64,000 nucleotides of DNA from Tetracentron sinense (Eukaryota > Streptophyta > Magnoliopsida > Trochodendrales > Trochodendraceae): NCBI GenBank assembly GCA_015143295.1, contig JABCRI010000923.1:1-64000 (forward strand), read 5' to 3'. This document shows, in pieces, positions 38,487-49,149 of the stretch. The stretch's first letter is position 1. Every line of letters starts with the position of its first letter. A model generated the notes under the pieces. That model was not told the origin of the DNA. It saw only the letters and a program-made list of their open reading frames with translations, and did no database searches. Both the position numbers and the translations under genes were made by a program.

Positions 38487-38655
38487 GGGAAATGCTACTG
38501 AGACCCCTTTAGGGCCAAGACCACTGAGACCGAACTCTAAGTACACGGGATTTCAGGTGAGTCCTACCATGTGAAATGGGCCCCACCTGAAACACATGCT
38601 TTTAGAGCACGGTCTCGGTGGTCTCGGCCGTAAAGGGGTCTCCGTAGCAAAGTCC
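38487..38655. mobile_element. Mutator-like MITE (169 bp)
   Basis: Terminal inverted repeats of about 45 bp, outermost GGGAAATGCTAC / GTAGCAAAGTCC, with an exact 9 bp target duplication AAAAGAATT (38478-38486, 38656-38664). The A-B spacer at about 4033 has the empty site (AAAAGAAGT). No coding capacity. Confidence 0.88.
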
Positions 38656-39464
38656 AAAAGAATTAGGAGTAGACGCCAAGGACTCGAGACGTGACTCAAG
38701 AGAAAGTGTCGTATGGAAATGGAATTCCTTAATTACAATTATAGAAACCTAACTTCAGCCACGTACCATTCTTCCATCTAGAACAATAGGAAACCATATG
38801 TTTGACTTCAAAATAAAGTTATAGAATTTTTCAAAATACCCTTCATGATCATCCCCAAATTGGCCAAAGTACACCCCCGTATATGGTAAGGGATTGGGAC
38901 TTTGTACCCACCATTCTACCGATCCCCACGAGTCAAAGTTTCAACCTGATCTGATGATCTCAACCGTTCACCGGAGGACTTGTCATTGGATGGATCCTAG
39001 TTTGAAGATCTCAAGATTCTCCGTTGTGCCGTGCTCTCTCAGTTTTTGCAATGATGTTACAATCCAGACGATTAATACTTAGATTGCATCCTTCCAAACA
39101 ATTTGGGCTTTTGGGATCATTTGCTAGGTACGCATCAAGCGACTATAACAATTTTGCAAAATCATATGACATGTTATTTTGATGGATAGAAAGTTGGAAC
39201 AAGATTCGCGTTAATTAACCTAAATTGTCAAGACAGGGCATGATTGAGTCAAAACTCAACAAGAGTGGATGATCTCAACCATCCACTCTAAGCACCGCCC
39301 AAGAGGTTCTTATGTTTTCACAAGTACTAAAAGAGATGATATTGGACATGATTCAAAAAGGAAGGGTATTTTAGAGAATTTGGCAGTTAAGGATAGGGTA
39401 TTTAGAGTACAGTTTTGTGTCATTGGTCTTGAAAATAGGCGATTGTCTTATCTAAAATTATGAT

Positions 39465-39655
39465 TTTGTGTTCTCGTTTTGCAAGATTCGAAATCAAGCA
39501 TGCTTTGCGTTAAACAAATCGAACAGCTGATTTTCTCTCCAAATTAGTTACCATCCCGTCGAAAGTTGTGATGGAATCAGTCTCTTTTCCTGTTATTTTC
39601 TACCACATTGCACATATTGACGCTAGGGATTTTAGATACTTACGGGTGTAATTCT
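39465..39655 (+). pseudogene. RNase H-like remnant, duplicate of 4865-5060
   Basis: Reads RFEIKHALR, then TNR.ADFLSKL with a stop where the other copy has E. It is better conserved towards the retroelement RNase H C-terminal pattern than its partner. Confidence 0.45.
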
Positions 39656-40166
39656 AGTACATTTTTTATGAAAATAACTATCAAGAGGAACTCAAGTTGA
39701 ACAGTCAATGGGAGCAACCCAAAATTGAACTTGAGAAGGGGTATTTGTGGAAAACAAATACTGATAAAAAAAACCCTATTTATGTTCAATTACTTCCAAA
39801 CTACCACTTTCAAAGGTAAATGTTGGATTGCTTCAATTAACTTTTCAACCGGAGCTCTTAGTTGATAGTTATTCTCTTAATTTATCTGGTAGGGGTCTGC
39901 CTAACCCGAGTTCATTTTCTTCCAAAAATTTTTTTTAATAATAAATATTTAAAGTAAAGGACGGTTGACAATGGGGGTAGTTTGGTCATTAAATATATCA
40001 AATTAGAGATATTTTGAATTTTGAAGTGTCAACAAAAGTGGCCTCTGGATCTAATGAGTGGCTTTTCAAATTCCCCGCGAGGCGCAAACTGCTCTAAGAA
40101 AGAACATACGAAATTACGAATGCAGTAGCTTTGAAAATTAAAAGCCGCCTACTTATACTTTGACGG

Positions 40167-40175
40167 TATATAAAT
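40167..40175 (+). promoter_or_regulatory. TATA box of copy D
   Basis: 'tatataaat', 212 bp upstream of the copy D start codon, the same spacing as in copy B. The upstream ACGTG motif of copy B is missing here. Confidence 0.7.
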
Positions 40176-40378
40176 CCATCACTCATCCTTCGTAATCTTC
40201 GTAATCTCACCAGAAAGTAAGAGAAACAAAGAAGAGCAAGATATAGAAGAAACCCTTCTTTGATTCAGAGTTGTTTCAGCTCTAGAATTGAAGATCTTGA
40301 GTTTATTTGCTTTAATTTTGAAGAAATTTATCTGGGTTTTGTTGGGTTTGTGGATTTTTTCAGTTTTGGGGTGCTCTA

Positions 40379-43300
40379 ATGGAGAGTGCTGATCTATATA
40401 GAGCCAGTAGTTTACGTAGGAACTCTTCACTTTGGAGGAGCAGTAATGTTGAAGTTTTCTCGAGGTCTTCTCGAGATGAAGAAGATGATGAAGAAGCTCT
40501 GAAATGGGCAGCTCTTGAGAAATTACCCACTTATAATCGTTTAAAGAGAGGAATACTGACTGCTGCAGGAGGGCAGGCCAGTGAAATTGATATTGACAAT
40601 CTTGGTATTCAAGAGAAGAAGGATTTAATAGAAAGATTGGTGAGAGTCGCAGAGGAGGATAATGAGAAGTTCTTGTTGAAGCTCAAGAACCGCCTTGATC
40701 GGTAAGAACTTATTTTTTTTTTCTGAAATTATTCTATTCATTTTTTGTATTAGGACATGGGTTTTTGAAGTTCTTGTTACACATTTTGATTCTCCTTCTA
40801 TTTTTTTGATTTACACAGAGTTGGAATTGATTTTCCAACAATTGAAGTCAGATTCGAACATCTAAATGTTGACGCAGAAGCTCATGTAGGAAGCAGAGGT
40901 TTACCTACAGTCCTCAACTTCTGTATTAATATTATAGAGGTAACTTACCTGTAATAACTACTACATTAGATACATCATACAGATTTTGGTATCTTTCATC
41001 TTTGTCATTTTTTCAAGCTATTATGTTTACCTTGTAATCTATCCATCCGTTTCATAGGGATTATTGAACTCTCTCCAAATTATTCCAAGTAGAAAGAAAC
41101 CTATATCAATCCTTCACGATGTTAGTGGAATCATCAAGCCCTGCAGGTGAGAATTTTGGATTCTAGTCAGGTTTCGATTCATTTATCGTAATAGAGAATC
41201 ACCCACTAATCCATTTCTTATTTTGTTCATGCTACTTTTGCAGAATGACATTGCTTTTAGGCCCCCCAAGCTCAGGAAAGACCACACTTCTGTTGGCTTT
41301 AGCAGGAAAGCTTGATTCAGATTTGAAGGTAAATATATATTTCATTAAACTCTTATTCTTTTGATGGGTTTTCAAGTGTTAGCTTTAATTTATATATATG
41401 TGCTCTTTCTGCAACATCAGATTTCAGGGAGAGTGACTTACAATGGCCATGAGCTGCATGAATTTGTCCCACAGAGGACAGCTGCCTATATCAGTCAAAA
41501 TGATCTCCATATAGGAGAAATGACTGTAAGAGAAACCTTGGCTTTCTCCTCAAGATGCCAGGGAGTTGGAACCCGTTATGGTAAGTCAAACATAATTTTT
41601 TTTTGTACATAAAAAACTTCACCCAATGAGTTTCAGAATCTGAGCCAATTATTTATTCTTTTGAACAATCTGCAGAGATGTTGGCAGAATTGTCAAGAAG
41701 AGAGAAGGCAGCTAATATTAAGCCTGATCCTGACATCGATATATTCATGAAGGTGAGATACGAGCTCATTCGCATTGGACAAATTTGTTTTCAAGGACGA
41801 ACATGGGCACCTATTGTTTTCTAGAATGTAAAATCTTAACAGAAAAATGGGCTTTTGGATCGAGAGTTTCTTTAGCTTGATTCCATCGTCTGAAATAATT
41901 CTCTGTTCAAAGTCCTGCTAGCAATTGTCTAAGGGTGTTATAAGAAGAGCAACCTACGCTGCAAAACTTGATTTCAAGGAAGTTAAGAGCATATTTTTCT
42001 AATTCCTACTCTTGCAGGCAATAGCAACCGAGGGGCAGGAGTCCAATGTCATGACAGATTATATTCTCAAGGTATCACCTCGACAAAGATGTTTACTATA
42101 ATAGTGGGAAAGATTTTGAGAAGCACTCAGATGATGTTTTTATATTTACTGCTTGAAATTTCAGATATTGGGACTGGAAGTCTGTGCTGATACCATGGTG
42201 GGGGATGATATGTTGAGGGGTATTTCTGGAGGACAGAGGAAACGTGTTACAACTGGTACAGAAACTCCTAGGCACTCTTAGCCAAAACGAATCCTATTTC
42301 GGTTTTGTCCGAAATCAAAACGATTTATAATTCTTAACTTTTATTTGAATTAATCACTCTTGATTAATTTGTCATAGGGGAGATGCTAGTTGGACCAGCA
42401 AAGGCATTGTTCATGGATGAGATATCCACCGGTTTGGACAGTTCGACTACTTTCCAGATTGTGAACTCGCTCAAGCAGTCCATCCACATTCTCAATGGAA
42501 CAGCTATCATTTCTCTCCTACAGCCAGCACCAGAGACATATGACCTCTTTGATGACATTATTCTCCTCTCCGATGGGCATATTGTGTACCAAGGTCCCCG
42601 TGAACATGTGCTCGAATTCTTCGAATCCATGGGATTCAAATGTCCCGAGAGGAAAGGAGTAGCTGATTTCTTACAAGAGGTATGTGCTGTCCCCTCCCCC
42701 CAAAAAAAAAAAAATTCAAATCAAATCAAATCCTTTTTCCCATCTGTAATTTCACATTTCTAGTACTAATGAAAGATGAGTTCTTCTGGGGTCTAACAGG
42801 TAACATCAAGGAAAGATCAGGAACAGTACTGGGCGCATAAAGATGAGCCTTACAGCTTTGTTTCAGTCAAGGAATTTGCAAAGGCATTCCAGTCGTTCCA
42901 TGTCGGCAGCAAAATAGGAGACGAGCTCGCTATTCCATTTGATAAGACCAAGAGCCACCCAGCTGCTCTGACAACTAAGAAGTATGGTGTTAACAAGACG
43001 GAGCTGTTGAAAGCTTCCATCTCAAGAGAATTCTTGCTGATGAAGAGGAACTCATTCGTCTACATCTTCAAGGTCACACAAGTGAGTAAGCGTCTTTATT
43101 TTTTTATTTTTTCTTAATGACTCGGAGTGTCCCCTGCCCATTTGAATCGGGACTAATCCCCGAGGAAAAACCGGGGAGCGGGCTCGAAGTCAGGATCAAT
43201 GGAAGCATTCCATTGCCTTTGAACCTCCATGCCACACACTTTGCAGCATTAATGAAATGTTGCTCTTGCATTCTACATTTATAGTTAGTATTCATAATTC

Positions 43301-46300
43301 TATTTCTGGTTTCAGCTAACAATTACGGCACTCATCACAATGACACTGTTTCTGAGGACTGAGATGCACCGAGACTCGGTAACAAGTGGAGGGATTTACA
43401 CGGGTGCTCTATTCTTCAGTGTGATTACTATTATGTTTAATGGACTGTCAGAGCTTGCCATGACCATTGCGAAGCTTCCTGTCTTTTACAAGCAAAGAGA
43501 TCTCCTCTTCTATCCTTCATGGGCATATGCGCTCCCTACTTGGATCCTCAAGATCCCAATCACATTTCTAGAAGTTGCTGCTTGGGTGTTCATTACTTAC
43601 TACGTCATCGGATTCGATCCAAATGTTGAAAGGTAAAATTCAAAAAAAAAACATTGTAATGACTCCACCTTAAGTAGTTCAAATTTTTTTTTATCATGCT
43701 TTGCTATTACAGGTAATAACCAAAGAATTTCTCTTACCACAGGTTCTTTAAACAGTACCTTCTACTTTTACTTATCAACCAGATGGCCTCTGCATTGTTC
43801 CGATTCATTGGGGCGGTGGGAAGGAACATGATTATTGCAAATACATTTGGAGCATTTGCATTGCTCGTATGTTTTGTTTTGGGTGGTTTCATTTTGGCAC
43901 GAGGTATAATAATAAAATTATTTGAAAACATGCTTTTCTGCCCTTGTATGCCTTTCTATTGTTAGTTAAATCCTTGGAAATCCTTCTCTTTTTGGCCTCA
44001 CAGAGAGTGTGAAAGACTGGTGGATATGGGGTTTTTGGATGTCACCTTTGATGTACGCACAAAATGCAATAGCAACAAATGAGTTCCTTGGGAATAGTTG
44101 GAAACATGTAAGTTCTTGACTTTGAGAGATGAAAAAACAAATATAATACCATGAAAAAAGTCTCCAATGAAATCAGCTAATGTTTGGATTCACTTCTATG
44201 TCATAGGTTCTTCCTAATTCGACAGAACCACTAGGAGTGGAAGTGTTGAAGTCTCGTGGCTTCTTCACAGATGCATACTGGTATTGGCTTGGAACAGGAG
44301 CACTGTTGGGATATGTATTAATATTCAACTTCCTATACACTCTGGCTCTCTCTTATCTCAATCGTGAGTATCTTCCCATTTCAAGATTTTCAGAACTAAA
44401 ACCTCATGTTCTAATATTTGGATATAATTTCTGCAGCATTTGGGAAGGCTCAGTCAATTATATCAGAAGAGACCTTGAACCAGCAACATGCTGACAGAAC
44501 TGGAGAAAATATTGAGCTACCGTCCCGGGGAAATAACTCTGCTGATCGCACCACATCCGGAGGTGAGCAAGCTCAATCTGTTTCTGTTTACGTTTTGCTT
44601 GCTTATGCCTTGAAGGTGCCAATTAATTTGAATTAACATAAATGCAGACAGGGGAGATGAAATTAGGAGAAGTATCTCATCCAAATCCTCATCTGTAAGG
44701 ATAGAAGCAATTGAGGATGCTAATCAGAACAGGAAGCGGGGAATGGTTCTTCCATTTGAACAACTTTCCATCACATTTGATGATGTTAGATACTCGGTAG
44801 ACATGCCACAGGTAGCTGCAACTTTTCAAAGATCTTAAATGTGTTTGGGAGCCGGAGAACTTTCTTCACGGTGTTATTGTTCACAAAGAAGATAAGTTGT
44901 TTAAATTGAACTTGCAGGAAATGAAAACTCAAGGTGTCCTTGACGATAGGTTGGAGCTTCTAAAGGGTGTAAGTGGAGCTTTTAGGCCAGGTGTCCTTAC
45001 AGCTCTAATGGGTGTAGTGGTGCTGGTAAGACCACTCTGATGGACGTGTTGGCCGGAAGGAAAACTGGTGGATATATAGAAGGAAACATCACCATATCCG
45101 GGTACCCAAAGAATCAGGAACGTTTGCTCGCATATCTGGATACTGTGAGCAGAATGACATCCACTCTCCTCATGTAACAGTCTATGAGTCCCTTCTCTAT
45201 TCTGCATGGCTTCGGTTACCTCCAGATGTCGATTCTGCAACAAGAAAGGTTGATGATTTTGAGATCTTTATCTCTGTCTCTTGCTCTTTTTGGGCCTGCT
45301 TGAGGATTTCTGACCGATAAAGCTAACTAATGGTTGCAGATGTTCATTGAGGAGGTCATGGAGCTTGTGGAGCTAAATTCATTGAGGGAAGCACTCGTCG
45401 GGTTGCCTGGTGTGAATGGTCTATCGACCGAGCAGCGCAAGAGGCTGACCATTGCTGTCGAGCTAGTTGCCAACCCTTCTATAATATTCATGGATGAGCC
45501 AACCTCTGGGCTCGATGCCAGGGCTGCAGCAATTGTGATGAGAACAGTGAGAAACACTGTGGACACAGGAAGAACAGTGGTGTGCACCATTCACCAGCCG
45601 AGCATCGACATATTTGAAGCTTTCGATGAGGTGAAAAATGTTACCGATTAAAGAATTAGCATCTCTTTTTGGGTTCTCATTTATTTATGTGATATTCAAG
45701 TTTCAATATTCGACTACAGTTATTTCTCATGAAGAGGGGAGGACAGGAAATATTTGTGGGGCCACTGGGCCGCTATTCTAGCCATTTGATCAAGTACTTC
45801 GAGGTGAGGCTAATGTACAGTCAAAAACTACAAATACAGAATTTTTCACTTCATGATTCTCAATTCAAACAACATAATTGCTGACACAAGTGAGTTGTTT
45901 TAATCAAGGGAATCCAAGGAGTCAGTAAAATAAAAGATGGTTATAATCCGGCAACATGGATGTTAGAAGTGACCACAGCAGCACAAGAAGTAGCTCTGGG
46001 AGTTGACTTCACTGATGCGTACAAGAACTCAGACCTGTACAGGTGGGTTCAGTTATAGACTTACTATCTGATGAGCCTGAGATGCCACTAAATTTTTTCA
46101 TGTAGCTTTTTCTGATCGGTGATGAATGTTTCAGGAGAAACAAAGCTCTGATCAGTGAACTAAGTACACCTCCACCCGGTTCAAAAGACCTTTACTTCCC
46201 TACTCAGTACTCCCAATCTTTCTTCACCCAATGCATTGCTTGCCTATGGAAACAGCATTGGTCATACTGGCGCAACCCACCCTACACTGCAGTGAGATTT

Positions 46301-47353
46301 CTCTTCACAACTTGTATAGCCTTGATGTTTGGGACAATATTCTGGGACCTTGGCTCCAAAGGTAAGTTACAATAGGAAAATCTAGAGGAGTTCAAAGCTT
46401 ACATTCTTTCCCTCTTTGGAATCATTTTAATTTGATTTTGATGTTTGAAATTCCAGGGAAGTGCAACAGGATCTGATAAACGCAATGGGTTCGATGTATG
46501 CTGCTGTTGTCTTCCTTGGGGTACAAAATGCCTCATCTGTGCAACCAGTTGTGGCCATTGAACGAACAGTATTTTATAGAGAAAAAGCAGCGGGATGTAT
46601 TCGGCCTTGCCGTATGCCTTTGGACAGGTAACCAGTTTTCTAGTTCTACAAACTTCATAAAACATATTTTCTAGTTTTTATAGACGAAATTTGTCAATTT
46701 CTTGTCATGTTTCTCACTGAAATTCCTTTTTTTTGTTGCAGGTTATGATTGAGATTCCGTATATCTTTGTACAGGCTCTGGTATATGGTGTCATAGTATA
46801 TGCCATGATTGGATTTGAATGGACAGTTGCTAAGTTCTGTTGGAATATATTCTTCATGTACTTCACTTTGTTATACTTCACCTTCTACGGTATGATGACG
46901 GTGGCAGTGACTCCCAACCAAAACATTGCTGCCATAGTTTCCGCTGCATTCTATGGATTATGGAACCTCTTCTCAGGATTTATAATCCCACGAACAGTAA
47001 GATATGACGATCCCATCATTCTTTACATGTTGGGTTTCTTTATAAAGTATATGTTTTAATGACTAAGGTTTTTTTCGTTTGGTTAATCACAGAAAATGCC
47101 TGTGTGGTGGAGATGGTACTACTGGGCCTGCCCTGTTGCTTGGACCTTGTATGGATTAATTGTGTCACAATTTGGAGATATACAGGACAGGTTTGTTGAC
47201 ACAGATGAAGTAGTGGAAGATTTTCTGAGGAGTTATTTTGGTTTCAGACATGACTTCCTAGGAGTGGTTGCTGCTGTGATCGTTGGGTTTACTGTGACCT
47301 TTGCATTTGTCTTTGCCTTTGCAATTAGAGCATTTAACTTCCAGAAGAGATAA
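40379..47353 (+). pseudogene. Full-size ABCG (PDR-type) transporter, near-identical to copy B but with four 1-base losses (copy D)
   Basis: Same 24 exons as copy B: 40379-40701, 40819-40939, 41058-41146, 41244-41328, 41421-41580, 41676-41752, 42018-42071, 42165-42255, 42378-42679, 42800-43081, 43316-43632, 43743-43903, 44004-44107, 44207-44363, 44437-44562, 44648-44811, 44918-45248, 45340-45630, 45720-45803, 45909-46042, 46135-46361, 46457-46627, 46742-46996, 47093-47353. Exons 1-16 have exactly the B lengths, and exon 1 encodes an identical 108-residue stretch. Exon 17 lacks one T in the NBD2 Walker A codons (near 45015) and one A near 45120, exon 21 lacks one A at its donor (near 46360), and exon 22 lacks one C near 46592. 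As written the frame ends at TGA 45038-45040, giving about 911 residues: NBD1, TMD1 and no working NBD2. Either a very young pseudogene or consensus errors in homopolymer runs. Confidence 0.9.
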
Positions 47354-47992
47354 AGAAGATTTTGCAGAGTAACACAAAAAGTAAATTGGTTCTGAAGTGG
47401 GTGATTAGTTCTGCCCCCTAGTGCAGTAGGAACAATTTGTAATTCTCATTTTCCAGTCTAAGATTTATTATTATTTTATTCTATATATAAGGGGAAAGGG
47501 TTGTTGTCACTCAACGTAATGTATAAGTTGTTTTATGTTTTCTATTTAAAGAGCAGGGTTATTTCAGACAACTGAACATCTTCAAGTTCATGTGATGCCA
47601 TTTTATGTATTGGAACTGAAACCAAAGATGATAAAATTAGCAACTTCAAGCACCTCTGTTATAGTTTGCCTCCAATACAATTATCTGCTCTCTTTCTTGG
47701 GCATGATCTGAGATCTTTTCGTGATATCTCCAAAGCATTTCGTGTGAAGCTTGTGTGAAACATTCTTAATAAGAAGCCTAAACTGATCGAGAATTTAAAA
47801 ATTCTAAAGTGGATATGAAGGTTTTGTGGAACATTACATATAATTTAAATGCTTTGAAGTGGTTGATCAGCCATGTTGATGATGCGCCGGAGGATTCAAG
47901 GTTATAGATGAAATAAGTCAATAAAATAAAACAAAAACTACTTAAGGAATCTCCATTTTTAGATTTAAGACTTGATAGTACTTCACAGTATG
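47354..47992 (+). other. 3' UTR and 3' flank of copy D
   Basis: Collinear with 12812-13331 and then with 23823-24093. It is the unbroken version of the flank that is split elsewhere. Confidence 0.65.
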
Positions 47993-48715
47993 TCAGATAT
48001 TGAATGGATAATTTCTATTCCAATGTATTAAATAATTTTTTTTCAAGGTTTGATTGGAGCTGTAAGAGATTTTGTGTCAAACAAGGGAATTTGGTGGGAC
48101 AATCGTTGTTGGTTGTTGGAGCTCAATTCACAGAGGGATTCAAGATTCAATATTACTTCACAGTGTGTCAAATATTGAATGCATAATATCTATTACACTG
48201 TATTATATAGATTTTTTCCATGGCTTGATTGCCGCCGTAAGAAAATTGTTGTGTCAAACAAGGGAATTTGGTGGGGTGATCACTGTTGGTTGTTGGAGCT
48301 CTATTCATTGAGGGATTCAAGATTCGATATTACTTCACGGTATGTTAGATATTGAATGAATAAGATCTATTACAATGTATTATATAGATCTTTTTCATGG
48401 TTTGATTAGCACCGAAAGAAATTTGTTGCGTCAAACAATGGAATTTGGTGGAGCGATCGCTGTTGGTTATTGGAGCTCTATCCATAGAAGGATTCAAGAT
48501 TCAATATTACTTCACGGTATGTTAGATATTGAATGAATAAGATCTAAATGTATTATATAGATTTTTTCCATGGTTTGATTGGTGCCATAAGAAATTTGTT
48601 TTGTCAAATAAGGGAATTTGGTGGGGGATCGATGTTGGTTGTTGGAGCTAAACAAGGGATTTTGGTGGGGCAATCGCTGTTGATTGTTGGAGCTCTATTC
48701 ATAGGGGGATTCAAA
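47993..48715. repeat. 178 bp tandem repeat, about four units
   Basis: Units begin near 47993, 48165, 48343 and 48522, each with TGTtAGATATTGAATG, a 'ttttttccatggtttgattg' segment, 'caagggaatttggtgggg', CGATCGCTGTTGGTTGTTGGAGCT and 'gggattcaagattc'. The last unit has an extra internal copy of the 'caaggga...ggagct' part. A single unit sits behind copies A (about 2585-2670) and C (about 37065-37155), so the array expanded only behind copy D. No protein is conserved across units. Confidence 0.85.
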
Positions 48716-49149
48716 CAGGAAAAAGTGAGAGCCAAGAAGGTTTTGGTAGTTAATCTCAAATGGGTCATAGACAAAAACTGTAAATACCCAGAGATATGAA
48801 CAGAGATCAAACAACAGATAGAATATAAACTACAGATTAAACTAAATGATCAAAACAACATGGATGAAAAAACTGATGAAAAGATAAATGGAAACATTAG
48901 AAACATTAACAGAGATCTAACAAAATACTAGAAATCAAAGAATGTAAACAGCAGATTCAATTAAGCAGTCAAAGCAACAAGGATGCAAGAGGAATGGGGC
49001 AGAAAAACCATACCTTACCTTTGAAATTGAATTGTAAACTCTAGAATCATAGAAACAATGGGTTATGCACCAAATGCATAATATGACAAAAATGTCCTTC
49101 TTGGTTTGTATGACCATGGTTCTCTCCATATCCTCTCCTCTTCTTCTTC
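48716..49149. other. Non-coding spacer
   Basis: A-rich with repeated 'aacagagatc' words. No gene or element recognised. Confidence 0.5.

Larger units (their letters stand above)
35656..40166. other. Spacer between copies C and D, duplicate of 2165-5619
   Basis: Collinear with the A-B spacer through its whole length: the twin 3' flank, MITE arm (about 38245-38400), RNase H remnant and inverted-repeat element. It is longer by a solo LTR (35975-36954) and a MITE (38487-38655). No gene of its own is seen. Confidence 0.85.

Noticed and set aside
47993-48715. CRISPR-like array
   Set aside because: Units are about 178 bp, diverged and without spacers, in plant nuclear DNA. It is an ordinary tandem repeat.
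48004-48799. Short ORFs repeating RLLCQTREFGG-like phrases
   Set aside because: They follow the 178 bp tandem unit, but frames and stops differ between units, so no protein repeat is being maintained.
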